DNA from: Candidatus Poribacteria bacterium
Lineage (GTDB): Bacteria; Poribacteria; WGA-4E; WGA-3G
Assembly: GCA_028824685.1 (NCBI GenBank)
Contig: JAPPCZ010000083.1
Location: 26,678 to 90,677, forward strand
DNA: 64,000 nucleotides
Direction of reading: 5' to 3'
The translations under genes and the position numbers were made by a program. The notes beneath the pieces were generated by a model. It did no database searches, was not told where the DNA came from, and was given only the letters and a program-made list of their open reading frames with translations. This document shows, piece after piece, positions 27,969 to 37,186 of this stretch. Each line of letters starts with the position of its first letter. The stretch's first letter is position 1.

Positions 27969-30129
27969 AAAAACGCCTGCATTTCTGATTTTCTGCTTGG
28001 CATATCTTCTCGCGTTCACAATTTCCAGCCTCGCTGCTCCACCGAATCCCTATCTCTATTTTGACACCGATCCGATTACCGGAAAATTAACCCCGAAATC
28101 CACTTCTGGGCAGAATTCTGAACTCAGTATTTCAAAATATTTACAAGCGTTAGACGGGTGCTGCTTTGCAAAAGAACAGGGCGTTTTACAACCAGACGGT
28201 ATTGAATATGTCCTCGCTCTCAAAATTGATTTCAGCGATCAACCGGGTAAAAGAGCGAGTGCTGAATTCAATGAATATCTGTTTGCGGAAACAGGTGTAT
28301 CCTTAAAGACCTACTTCCGTGAAAATTCTTACGGACAGATGGATGTGCAGCCGGGCCCTGTCGGGGGTGTTCTGCCCGCAGGCAACGAATGGATTCGCGC
28401 GCAGAAACCAATGCGTTATTACGGAGAAGGAACAAGGCATGTGCCGCGTTATCGGGAACTAATTGGCGAAGCGTGTCGTGCCGTGGATGCAACCGTCGAT
28501 TTTTCAAAGTACGATCGCGACAAAGATGGAGTCGTTGATCATCTTTTTATTATTCATGCAGGAAATGACGAGGCATCTACTGGTATAGTTGACGATATTT
28601 GGTCAATCTTAACACCAAATGTCAACATCATCGTTGACGGTGTCCGCGTTGATACCGCAATCGTTGTCGCTGAAGAACCAGATTTTGATAAACCTCATTT
28701 AGGTATTTACTTTCATGAATTCTTCCACAACTTTGGTGCGCCAGATGTGTACGGCTTAAACTTCACAGATGCCCGTGACCACAAGTGGGGATTAATGGGA
28801 GCATTTGGCCCGTATCAAGGTCCAGAAGCCTTCGGTATAGGAAACGGATTAGCACCCAGTCATATTATCGGTTATCTGAAATGGGACTTTGACGCTCGTC
28901 CCGAAAACGGACGTCTCGGTTGGATTCAACCCGTTAACATCACACAAAGCGGTCAGGTATCTGTTCCTGCATTTGAACTATCACCTAAAGCAGATAAACT
29001 TTTCAAAATTGATATTCCATACACACGTGATTCGCACCTCTCTATTGATAGTGAATCTTTATTGCCTACCGCTGCGACTAACAGAGAATTTTTTCTGATC
29101 GAAAATCGCCATAAAGCCTCTGGTGCTACTTTTGACACCTATCTACCCGAATCTGGTATCCTCATTTGGCACATTGATGAGACGCGGGTACGTCCCCTTG
29201 GTAGTTACGATGCTGGACAACAGATTTGGCTTGAAGACCCAAACGATCCTGAACACCTCGGTATCCGGCCTGATGATCCCGGTTTTATAGATATTCAAAC
29301 TATCACTGAAGGTGCAGCCTATTCTGCAGATGATAATCAAACTGCCTTTACCCCCGGAACTTTGCCTAACAGTAGCGCTAACAATGGGACACCTTCTGGC
29401 ATATCTATTACCAATATCAGTCATGAAGGTTTGGTCATGAAGATGCTCGTATCATTTGGTGATACTTATGAACCAAACGATACCATAGAAACAGCATTCC
29501 CAATTTTCTATACCCAACCTTATTATTCCTTTTTGTACGATGCTTCTGATATCCAAGATTACTATAAAATTGAGACTGCTGGTGGCATAACAATTCGCGC
29601 TACGTTATCAGAAATCCCTCTGAACCAAAATTACCGTTTATCCCTTTTGACAGCGACAGGAGAGACTTTAGCAACAGGTGAAAAGGCAACTGATCTACTC
29701 GGTTACCAAATTCTTTACCAACCGACTACTCATCAGACACTATACCTGAAGGTAACATCCGATGGTGGATTCAGCAGCGTGGCATCATACAAATTGTTAG
29801 TGGAACAGATAGACCCTGAATCTTTTGCCCTCACCCAAACCCGAGTTTATCCAAATCCTTTTCGGGCATCTGCCTCGGGAATGACGTTTGCATATCAACT
29901 CTCTGCCTCCCAGTCCGCAGACACCGTGTCCCTTGAAATCTATACGATTAAAGGAGAAAAGGTCTATAGCAAAAGACATGAAGATGTATCTGCCCCTGGA
30001 AAATTCCAGTGGAATGGCTCAAATCCTCGTGGAACACCCCTCGCTGCAGGCATCTATATTTACCACATTGCTGCAACTCAAGCAGATTCGGTTGTCCGAG
30101 AATTTGGCAAATTTAGTATCATTAAATAA
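27955..30129 (+). CDS. Secreted M6-like (immune inhibitor A type) metallopeptidase with C-terminal sorting-like domain
   Basis: A signal peptide (FLIFCLAYLLAFTISSLAA) leads to an M6-like catalytic domain with zinc motif HEFFHNFGAPD (H254, E255, H258, D264), then a DYYKIE-type pre-peptidase C-terminal-like beta domain (about 500-600). The end, YPNPFRASASG to LAAGIYIYHIA and FGKFSIIK, looks like a FlgD/type IX secretion type A sorting domain. The start is placed at GTG 27955, since AGGA lies 9 bases upstream and the signal peptide follows directly; GTG 27949/27952 are equal alternatives. It overlaps the upstream gene by 14 bases, implying coupling. Confidence 0.88.
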   Translation: MNLTKKTPAFLIFCLAYLLAFTISSLAAPPNPYLYFDTDPITGKLTPKSTSGQNSELSISKYLQALDGCCFAKEQGVLQPDGIEYVLALKIDFSDQPGKRASAEFNEYLFAETGVSLKTYFRENSYGQMDVQPGPVGGVLPAGNEWIRAQKPMRYYGEGTRHVPRYRELIGEACRAVDATVDFSKYDRDKDGVVDHLFIIHAGNDEASTGIVDDIWSILTPNVNIIVDGVRVDTAIVVAEEPDFDKPHLGIYFHEFFHNFGAPDVYGLNFTDARDHKWGLMGAFGPYQGPEAFGIGNGLAPSHIIGYLKWDFDARPENGRLGWIQPVNITQSGQVSVPAFELSPKADKLFKIDIPYTRDSHLSIDSESLLPTAATNREFFLIENRHKASGATFDTYLPESGILIWHIDETRVRPLGSYDAGQQIWLEDPNDPEHLGIRPDDPGFIDIQTITEGAAYSADDNQTAFTPGTLPNSSANNGTPSGISITNISHEGLVMKMLVSFGDTYEPNDTIETAFPIFYTQPYYSFLYDASDIQDYYKIETAGGITIRATLSEIPLNQNYRLSLLTATGETLATGEKATDLLGYQILYQPTTHQTLYLKVTSDGGFSSVASYKLLVEQIDPESFALTQTRVYPNPFRASASGMTFAYQLSASQSADTVSLEIYTIKGEKVYSKRHEDVSAPGKFQWNGSNPRGTPLAAGIYIYHIAATQADSVVREFGKFSIIK

Positions 30130-30131
30130 TT

Positions 30132-30263
30132 CAGGGCTTACGCATCCCCCTTGATAAGGGGGTTAGGGTGGTTAAAAAGTCGTTATTCTAATGATATTTC
30201 AGTAATTTAACTCCCTAAATCCCCCTTATCAGTGGGACTTTAAGAGTAAATGCGTAAGTCCTG
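30132..30263. mobile_element. MITE with 14-bp inverted ends and TAATT target duplication
   Basis: The left end CAGGGCTTACGCAT (30132-30145) and right end ATGCGTAAGTCCTG (30250-30263) are inverted repeats with one mismatch. TAATT flanks both sides (30127-30131 and 30264-30268), a 5-bp target-site duplication. Inside are partly complementary CCCCCTTGATAAGGGGG and CCCCCTTATCAGTGGG tracts. The element begins 2 bases after the peptidase stop codon; the left TAATT contains that TAA. No transposase is encoded. Confidence 0.85.
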
Positions 30264-30305
30264 TAATTTATAATCTTTGATCGTGGCCTCCCTAATTAAT
30301 CGTTG

Positions 30306-30426
30306 AAGCCATTCAATTCTCCTATGATTTCCTTTCTTTGAAACCTCCTCCTGTAGAAACGACCCGCTGATTCGCCGGTCACGACCATGTCCAAATATTA
30401 AGAAAGATACAAAAACTGAATGGCTT
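30306..30426. repeat. MITE-like element, family A copy 2
   Basis: Ends AAGCCATTCAATTCT and AAAACTGAATGGCTT are inverted repeats and match those of the element at 195-355. On the complementary strand it also shares ATTTGGACATGGTCG, TCTACAGGA and GGAGAATTGAATGGCT with that copy. It is non-coding and sits between the TAATT-flanked MITE and the lipoprotein promoter. Confidence 0.7.
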
Positions 30427-30447
30427 TGATAAAATCGTATTATGTTG

Positions 30448-30476
30448 TTGACGAAAAAATGTAGGTATGGTATCTT
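30448..30476 (+). promoter_or_regulatory. Sigma70-type promoter of the lipoprotein gene
   Basis: TTGACG and TATCTT are separated by 17 bases. Transcription would begin near 30483, which excludes in-frame start codons before that point and supports the start at 30550. Confidence 0.55.
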
Positions 30477-30549
30477 AGAGTTACGTTTTATGACAACAAC
30501 TATATTAAGTTGCCATTCTCGAATGGTAGACAAGGAGGCAATTTTATCA

Positions 30550-31692
30550 ATGAAATGGTTCAATAAGCAAACGAGATATTGCGAGAATGCGCTGAGATAT
30601 GTGGGGAGGAGTTCATGCCGAAGCAAACGGATTAAGGTACAGCAAGTAAGACTGACATTGCTGAATCTGGGGATGCTTTTTTTCTTAGGATTTGTCGTGT
30701 CAGGCTGTGGTCAATCCTTAGCGAGTTTAGCTCCAATTCAACCTGTGGATAATATCGCAAGTGCGTTAATGGAAAAAGACCAAAATCCTTCCACAGATGT
30801 AGTTATTCCAGCAATTCCTTCCGAAGACCTTGCCAAACCTGTTTTAGATAAGCATGGGCTGCAAACAGTCGGTTTTCGCTTTGTCAAGGTGCCTGATACA
30901 AACCTCAAGGCGTTAACGTATATTTTTGCTTTCCCAGAGTATGCACATTCTATTGATGATTGGAATAATTTTTTGACAGATTGGGCAGGAGTACAACCTC
31001 AGATTGAATTGCCCACGGCAAATGAAAACAGGAAGATCGTAGATGCGTTGCTTGCTTCAGATCATCCGCAAGCTTTTGATATACAGGCGAGACAACCAAT
31101 CCTCACCAAAACACGAGATGGAATTACAGTTTCTATCTGTTATTGGCGCAGAGCTGATTTGGATCGAAAGTATAACCGTGGTAACGCTTCATCTCCCTTC
31201 TACGAAAACGCCGCAGCTGGACACCAAGGTGACAATACGGACGTGTACTATGTGAAAATTACCAACAATCGCAGTGAACACATCATTTTTGATGTAAAAA
31301 AATGCAGTGTAGCTGACCAAGGTGAAAACGTCTATCCAGGACTCGACTTTGAGGATTTAAAGGTACGGTTCACCTATGATATACGTTCTTCTGGACTTTA
31401 TATTACAAATGGGCTTGAAAATGCGCGCAAGATTTTACTTGAAAAGCGAATGCCTGTTGTTGAAAAACAGGTTGGTGCACATCGTGTCGGTGTGAAACCT
31501 GGTGAGAGTGCGGAGGGTTTTGTTCCATTCACACAAGTGAAACGAAATGCCGTTGACCTCAGTGTGATTGTGCCGATTGAAAAAGCTCCGCCTCCAGGAG
31601 GTGCCCAGCGTTATCAGACAATAGAATTTAAGTTTCCATTTACACATGACAGAGGCATTCGGAATGCCCAACCTGCCCCGCAACGTTATTAA
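30550..31692 (+). CDS. Putative lipoprotein of unknown function
   Basis: The N terminus is basic (about 30 residues). A hydrophobic stretch, LTLLNLGMLFFLGFVVSGC, ends in a lipobox (VSGC), so the mature protein would begin at that Cys and be lipid-anchored. The 300-residue remainder shows no domain I recognise; it is predicted mostly beta with segments FVKVPDTNLKALTYIFAFPE and VYYVKITNNRSEHIIFDV. AAGGAGG precedes ATG 30550 by 11 bases. The N-region ahead of the hydrophobic core is long for a lipoprotein signal, so an internal start at MLFFLG is an alternative. Confidence 0.7.
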   Translation: MKWFNKQTRYCENALRYVGRSSCRSKRIKVQQVRLTLLNLGMLFFLGFVVSGCGQSLASLAPIQPVDNIASALMEKDQNPSTDVVIPAIPSEDLAKPVLDKHGLQTVGFRFVKVPDTNLKALTYIFAFPEYAHSIDDWNNFLTDWAGVQPQIELPTANENRKIVDALLASDHPQAFDIQARQPILTKTRDGITVSICYWRRADLDRKYNRGNASSPFYENAAAGHQGDNTDVYYVKITNNRSEHIIFDVKKCSVADQGENVYPGLDFEDLKVRFTYDIRSSGLYITNGLENARKILLEKRMPVVEKQVGAHRVGVKPGESAEGFVPFTQVKRNAVDLSVIVPIEKAPPPGGAQRYQTIEFKFPFTHDRGIRNAQPAPQRY

Positions 31693-31844
31693 GAATGCGA
31701 AAGGAGCGTTTATAAATTTTTCATATACAGCGGCAGGTGCGGTGAATCAACGTAATACGCGCGTAGAGTATTTGGTGGGTAACCCATCTACCAAGAATGT
31801 TCACATATTTTTAGATTTACTATAAATACTTTTTCTTAACCGCA

Positions 31845-31883
31845 AAGGCGTTCGGTGTGGTTACCTGCACCGAATGCCTTTTT
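31845..31883. terminator. Bidirectional terminator between convergent genes
   Basis: AAGGCGTTCGGTG pairs over 13 positions (one G-T) with CACCGAATGCCTT and is followed by TTTTT on the plus strand; the minus strand has AAGGCATTCGG and then TTTGC. It lies between the lipoprotein gene (ending 31692) and the helicase gene (ending 31896 on the minus strand). Confidence 0.8.
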
Positions 31884-31895
31884 AATTATAGAAAA

Positions 31896-33878
31896 TCAGG
31901 CTACAATATCACAACGCGGAAGAGAGTCCAAAAATAGTTTACCGTAGCTACGGGTTCTGATACGTGAATCCAGAATTACTACTATACCCTGATCAGTTTG
32001 CGTGCGGATAAGTCGTCCGAATCCTTGTTTAAGCCGGAGTATCGCTTCGGGCAAACTAAATTCCAAGAAGTCATTTCCACCTTGTTCCTTAATCTGTTTG
32101 ACGCGTGCTTCCATGACCGGATGTGTTGGCACTTCAAACGGAAGTTTTGTGATCACCACGTTACTCAGTGCTTCACCCCGCACATCAACGCCTTCCCAGA
32201 AACTGGAAGTCCCAAACAGCACAGAATTTGTATCCTCACGGAACGCTTGTAACATATCTGTCCGTGAAAGTTCCCCTCCCTGTTTAAAAGCATCAATACC
32301 GATTTCGGCAAGATAAGGAGCGACCTCCTCATAAACTTCATCCATCATTTTATAACTGGTAAACAAGACAAATGCTTTACCGTGCGTCAATTTAAGATAG
32401 TGTTTAATTTCGCGAATGGCAGCCGGGATAAACTCAGAACTATTTGGATCTGGCATGGGACTCGGAATATGTATTTTTACCTGTTCCTTAAAGTTGAATG
32501 GGGAATGTACAAGCAATTCCCGACATTCATTTATACCGATTCGTTTTTTAAAATAGTCGAAATTGCGATTGGTCGCAAGTGTCGCGCTTGTCATTACAAC
32601 GCTCTCTTTAACATCAAAGAGATTTTCTCGTAACATCTGACTGACGTTTATAGGTGTAGCGTTGAGGAGAATGCGGGATGTTCGTCCCCATCTTGAAGTT
32701 TCTATCCAGTAAATATGGTCTGAATCTGGTTGCTGAATTATCAGGTCCAGTTCTGATCTGAGTCGTTTACACTGGTTGTAATATGAAGCCAACTCCTGTT
32801 CATCGTCATCTGTTGTGGTATTATCGCGAAGTTGTTTAAGTGTTTTTTCAATTTGTGACAATGGTGTATCTAATACATTCCCTTTTGCGAAAACTTTAGC
32901 AACATTATCTTCATCAATACGTTTTGTTGCAGTATACCCATCTGTATCTGCAAGATACGCTGCGACGGTTTCAAAAAACAGGTTCGCTTGTTCACGCGCT
33001 TCATCAACTGCATCAATGAGATCTGTTGAGTTAAATCGGGTTGCTGTTCCACCTTCGTTTCTCTGGTTATGAAGTGAATCTAAGAACCACCTGATTCTGG
33101 TGTTGCTGATTTCAAGACTGGCATGGTGTGTCGCTGTAGCTTCCAAATGATGTGCTTCATCAATGATCAGATAGTCATAGTCGGGAAGAATTCCAACTGA
33201 CGGATCAATCTGTCGAATTGCTAAATCACTAAAAAGGAGATGATGGTTGACAATGAGCAGGTCCGCTTCATGCATTTCGTTCCGCGCCTTGAAGTAGAAA
33301 CATACATCATAGGTAGGACATTTACGACCAAGACAGTTATCACGATCAGATGCAACTTTATCCCAGATATTGGACATAGGTTGTATTGGTAGGTCGGCAC
33401 GGCTTCCATCGTCAGTCGTTTCCACCCACTCAATAATCTTTTGGACTTGCTCAACCTCTTCTATTGTGTCAAATAACGCGCGTTCATAATTGAGTAGGCT
33501 CTCCAAACGCCGCCGCGAGAGGTAGTTCCGCCGTCCTTTCGCAAGCACTGCCTTGAAATCACGAGGGAGTACGCTATGCAAAAATGGAATATCTTTGGTA
33601 ACGAGCTGTTCCTGTAAGCTAATAGTATTGGTTGATATGACAACTGTCTGATCTGTCTTAAGTGCAAGCGAAACAGTTGGGATAAGATACGCAAAACTTT
33701 TTCCAACACCAGTTCCTGCTTCAACAATCAGATGTTCGGATGCAGCGAACGCGCGAGCAACCGCATTTGCCATGTGAAGCTGCTCCTCACGAAATTCATA
33801 TCCGGGTAGATGTTCCGAGATAATACCACCAGGGCTAAAAATGTCTCTGAGGGTCAGCGTTTTTGGTGTTTGCGTCAT
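31896..33878 (-). CDS. DinG/XPD-type iron-sulfur DNA helicase
   Basis: This is a superfamily 2 helicase of the Rad3/XPD group, acting on DNA with 5'-3' polarity in characterised members. Motif I is EAGTGVGKS (residues 53-61) and the DEAH box is LIIDEAHHLEA. A cysteine cluster CLGRKCPTYDVC lies between, fitting the Fe-S cluster domain. Helicase motifs V-VI include SFWEGVDVRGEALSNVVITKLPF and QGFGRLIRTQTDQG. The length of 660 is normal, and it lacks the exonuclease domain found in some Gram-positive DinG proteins. DinG in E. coli clears R-loops and is SOS-induced; I see no LexA box here. Confidence 0.92.
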   Translation of the reverse strand: MTQTPKTLTLRDIFSPGGIISEHLPGYEFREEQLHMANAVARAFAASEHLIVEAGTGVGKSFAYLIPTVSLALKTDQTVVISTNTISLQEQLVTKDIPFLHSVLPRDFKAVLAKGRRNYLSRRRLESLLNYERALFDTIEEVEQVQKIIEWVETTDDGSRADLPIQPMSNIWDKVASDRDNCLGRKCPTYDVCFYFKARNEMHEADLLIVNHHLLFSDLAIRQIDPSVGILPDYDYLIIDEAHHLEATATHHASLEISNTRIRWFLDSLHNQRNEGGTATRFNSTDLIDAVDEAREQANLFFETVAAYLADTDGYTATKRIDEDNVAKVFAKGNVLDTPLSQIEKTLKQLRDNTTTDDDEQELASYYNQCKRLRSELDLIIQQPDSDHIYWIETSRWGRTSRILLNATPINVSQMLRENLFDVKESVVMTSATLATNRNFDYFKKRIGINECRELLVHSPFNFKEQVKIHIPSPMPDPNSSEFIPAAIREIKHYLKLTHGKAFVLFTSYKMMDEVYEEVAPYLAEIGIDAFKQGGELSRTDMLQAFREDTNSVLFGTSSFWEGVDVRGEALSNVVITKLPFEVPTHPVMEARVKQIKEQGGNDFLEFSLPEAILRLKQGFGRLIRTQTDQGIVVILDSRIRTRSYGKLFLDSLPRCDIVA

Positions 33879-33951
33879 GAGTTCTCATTATGTTGTTATG
33901 AGTGTTGATTTCAATTCAAGGGAAGGGATGGATAGAAGACTGTTTTTCAAA

Positions 33952-35283
33952 CTATTCTTGTAAATGCACTGTTAATTTTTCTTCGCCATGGCTACTTTTA
34001 ATATCAACAATAAGTTTCTGAGCCTCTTTTTCAGCCTGAAGCAATGCCTCAAGAGCCTGCACATTGTCAATTTCTTTTCCATTAATTGCAAGGATAAGTG
34101 CGCCGCGTGGAATTTTTGCATTGAACCCAGGCGCGTTTACCTTAACCTTTTCAACGATTACACCCTGATCGCTATCTGTTAGGTAGGTGTATCTCTGAGA
34201 ATCACCCTTCTCCAACTTTCGGACTGCTAACCCAAGCATTTTCCATGAAACAGATTCGTCTTCAAAAGCCAATCCTGCCAGTTCTGGTGGTATCTCGGCA
34301 ATAGTCACATTAAATGTTCTTTCCTGCCCACTCCGCAACACCTTGATGATAGATTCTCTGCCAACCTGTGATTCCGCAATAAGCATCTGGAATGCAAGGC
34401 TTTCTTGTACCTTTTTCCCATTATATTCAACGATAATGTCATGCCTTCTTAGACCTGCTCGGTCAGCAGGTGTGTCTAATCCTACTGATCGGATAAGAAT
34501 GCCTTCTGATACCTCTCGCATTGAAATACCGAGGTAACCACGGATAATTTTACCGTTGGCAATCAGTTGACTACCAATGGTGTTAACGAGATTGCTTGGA
34601 ATCGCGAATCCTGCACCTGCCCTCATTGGGGCAGGGGTGTTTTCTGCTTTCCGAATTAGAGCGTTAATGCCAATAACCTCTCCATAGATATTGAGTAACG
34701 GTCCACCGCTGCTACCGGTATTAATCCATGCGTCTGTCTGGATGAAGTCTTGGTATCGAATGAGGCGCAATCTGAAGAGATTAGTACGGCTTTTTCCGCT
34801 GACAATACCAGTTGTTACGGTATAATTAAGTTGAAAAGGATTACCAATGGCGATGGCGAATTGCCCTACCTGCACCTTTTCCGAATCGGCTAACGGTAGA
34901 GTCGGGAAAGGTTGTTCTCTTTCCACCTTTAGAACACCAATATCTGTGATAATATCCGTGCCAACTAATTTTGCGTCAAGCGTACTACCGTCCAACAACC
35001 CCACCTGGACATGTTCTGCACCGTGAACGATGTGGTCATTTGTTAAAATATAACCGTCTTGCCGGAAGAAGAACCCAGAACCCCATCGAGGATTATCCCA
35101 TTTAGAATTTCCAGCTAAAATACCTACAATAGCCGGTTTGCTCTGCGCAGCAATATTAACAAATGCGTTTTCAATGGAACTCAGCAGCTCCAAATTGCTC
35201 GGTTGTTTAGGGCGATAAGCACACGAAGAGAAAATTAGGACGAAAATGAGAAGAACACAACACGAATAACTCTTTTTTTCCAT
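33952..35283 (-). CDS. HtrA/Deg-family S1C serine protease, lipoprotein form
   Basis: A lipobox (IFSSC, Cys21) predicts a lipid-anchored envelope protease. The trypsin-like domain has the triad H84 (ILTNDHIV), D114 (ITDIGVLKV) and S192 (NTGSSGGPLLN). Two PDZ domains follow (about 240-330, with GYLGISMREV and AGLRRHDIIVEYNGKKV, and 345-443, with ARGALILAINGKEI-like sequence). Deg proteases degrade or refold damaged envelope proteins. AAGGA precedes the ATG. The neighbour at 35566 is a paralogue in the same orientation, so the pair arose by tandem duplication. Confidence 0.94.
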   Translation of the reverse strand: MEKKSYSCCVLLIFVLIFSSCAYRPKQPSNLELLSSIENAFVNIAAQSKPAIVGILAGNSKWDNPRWGSGFFFRQDGYILTNDHIVHGAEHVQVGLLDGSTLDAKLVGTDIITDIGVLKVEREQPFPTLPLADSEKVQVGQFAIAIGNPFQLNYTVTTGIVSGKSRTNLFRLRLIRYQDFIQTDAWINTGSSGGPLLNIYGEVIGINALIRKAENTPAPMRAGAGFAIPSNLVNTIGSQLIANGKIIRGYLGISMREVSEGILIRSVGLDTPADRAGLRRHDIIVEYNGKKVQESLAFQMLIAESQVGRESIIKVLRSGQERTFNVTIAEIPPELAGLAFEDESVSWKMLGLAVRKLEKGDSQRYTYLTDSDQGVIVEKVKVNAPGFNAKIPRGALILAINGKEIDNVQALEALLQAEKEAQKLIVDIKSSHGEEKLTVHLQE

Positions 35284-35333
35284 AAAAAATCCTTTTCAGA
35301 TAACTTTATCAAGATCATACCAAATTTTGAGTT

Positions 35334-35470
35334 TTATAGTAAATTATGTAAAAAAACCACATATATTCTGTAGGAGCGATCTCCGAATCGCGACCAAAAT
35401 CACTCGTAGTCGGGAATCGGAGTTCCCTCCTACAGTTCAGATGTCCAGTTAATTGTAAAATCCATTATGA
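35334..35470. repeat. MITE-like element, family B copy 2, with a REP palindrome
   Basis: Left end TTATAGTAAATTATGTAAAA and right end AATTGTAAAATCCATTATGA are degenerate inverted repeats; the right end, read on the minus strand (GGATTTTACAATTAAC), matches the left part of the element at 12229. The core is a 28-base imperfect inverted repeat from CTGTAGGAGCGATCTCCGAA to GGAGTTCCCTCCTACAG. It separates the two HtrA genes. A near copy of the core is at about 56438-56498. Confidence 0.65.
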
Positions 35471-35565
35471 AAGTAAAATTTAAGAATGGACTTCTACAAG
35501 GAAGCGCGTAGAATTATGTGTGCGGGTGTCAGGTATATAAGATTTTTACTGGCACCCGTTATAGG

Positions 35566-36915
35566 CTAATTATTACTTAACTCCACCTTTACTTTTTCTG
35601 GACCATTAATACCTTTAATATCAAGCGTAATATCTGATATGTCTTGTTTATCTTGAAGAAACGTTTCAAAAGTTTGAACGTCAACAATTTCTTGTCCATT
35701 AATGGCAACGATGAGGGCGTTACGGGGAATATTCGCATTGAATCCTGGAGAATTATTCTTAACTTTTTCAACGATTATGCCGCGATCTTCTTCACTTAGG
35801 TAGGCATATCTTTGAAAAATCCCATTCTCTAATTTTCGTACGGCTAATCCAAGCGTTTTCCAAGAAGCAGACTCAGTTTTGGCGGGACGTCCAATCAATT
35901 CAAGTGGCATCTCATCAATGGTCACATTGAGTGTCATTTCCTGTCTTTGTCGTAGCACCTTAATGGGATATTGCTCGCCGATCTGACACTCCGCAACCAT
36001 CAATCTGAATCCATAAAGTTCCGGCACCTTCTCCTCATCAAATTCAACGATGATGTCGTTCCGTTTTAAACCACACCCGAATGCGGACGTGTTAGGTTTT
36101 ACTCTTGTAATTCTAAGACCTTCTGAAACATTTCGCATATCCGCATCAATGTAGCCACGGATAACTCCCCCATGCGCAATCAATTTATTCCCAATTGTTT
36201 TCGCGAGATCACTATTAATTGCTAAACTTGAACCCTCTCCCGGGTTTAAGGTAGTGACACCAATAACCTCACCTTGAATATTCAACAACGGACCACCGCT
36301 ACTCCCTTTGTTAATCCAAGCATCTGTTTGGAGATAATTATAATGATACTGAAAGAGTTTTGTATTTGGTGGATGGGAACAACGACCTTTGCCGCCGACG
36401 ATACCAGCCGTCACAGTATGTCTATACCCCATCGGATCACCGATAGCAATAGCAAATTGTCCAACCCGAACCTTTGCGGATTCCGCAATTGAGAGAAACG
36501 GAAACTCTTCATCTCGCTCAATCTTAATAACCGCTATGTCAGTGTTCGGATCGCCCCCAACGACTCTCGCATCAAACGTTCTGCCATCAAACAATTTTAC
36601 CCTAACGCTTTTTGCCCCACTTACTACGTGTTCGTTTGTTAAGATATGACCATCTTTTCGAAAAATAAAACCGGAACCTCCGGATATCGGGGGTTTATTA
36701 TCGTTATTTTTTTGTTCATCTCTTTCAACGGTAAGACTGACAACAGCAGGTTTACTCTGATCTACGATCTTAGTAATAGCGTTTTCAAAAGCACTTAATA
36801 TTCCCAAATTGTCAGGTTGGCTGGTTGGTGATGCTTCCGCAGTAATAGTGGCAGCGAACAGGATCAAAACAGCGTAGGCGATTATATTTCTTTTCCGGTT
36901 CGTTTTTCTTTTCAT
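35566..36915 (-). CDS. HtrA/Deg-family S1C serine protease with Sec signal
   Basis: The signal peptide is IIAYAVLILFAATITAEA. The protease domain has H96 (ILTNEHVV), D126 (NTDIAVIKI) and S206 (NKGSSGGPLLN). Two PDZ domains follow (about 245-335 and 355-449). Compared with its paralogue at 33952 it has an extra loop RCSHPPNTKLFQYHYN before the active serine and lacks the lipid anchor, so the two probably work in different envelope sites. GAGG lies 6 bases before the ATG. It should be transcribed first, but the family B element between the genes may separate their expression. Confidence 0.94.
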   Translation of the reverse strand: MKRKTNRKRNIIAYAVLILFAATITAEASPTSQPDNLGILSAFENAITKIVDQSKPAVVSLTVERDEQKNNDNKPPISGGSGFIFRKDGHILTNEHVVSGAKSVRVKLFDGRTFDARVVGGDPNTDIAVIKIERDEEFPFLSIAESAKVRVGQFAIAIGDPMGYRHTVTAGIVGGKGRCSHPPNTKLFQYHYNYLQTDAWINKGSSGGPLLNIQGEVIGVTTLNPGEGSSLAINSDLAKTIGNKLIAHGGVIRGYIDADMRNVSEGLRITRVKPNTSAFGCGLKRNDIIVEFDEEKVPELYGFRLMVAECQIGEQYPIKVLRQRQEMTLNVTIDEMPLELIGRPAKTESASWKTLGLAVRKLENGIFQRYAYLSEEDRGIIVEKVKNNSPGFNANIPRNALIVAINGQEIVDVQTFETFLQDKQDISDITLDIKGINGPEKVKVELSNN

Positions 36916-37115
36916 CGGGATACCTCTTTAAATTTCTAATTATTGTAGAATTTAAAACTATTTATACACTTTCACACATGCAAGGTTTCAACATTCTACG
37001 AATTGGAAAGGAGTCAACTATTTCAAAGTTTTTTATCTCTATTTTTGTATAGTCTATTTTAACAGATTCTTAAAGAAATTGTCAATCTGTTTTTAATGAA
37101 ATTGTTTGCAATGTT

Positions 37116-37144
37116 TTGACTAATAGGATTGGGTATGTTATACT
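37116..37144 (+). promoter_or_regulatory. Sigma70-type promoter
   Basis: TTGACT and TATACT are separated by 17 bases, 42 bases before the secreted propeller gene. Confidence 0.65.
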
Positions 37145-37186
37145 TTTGACATTAAAATTACAACCATTTCAAGGAATCACCGCTAA

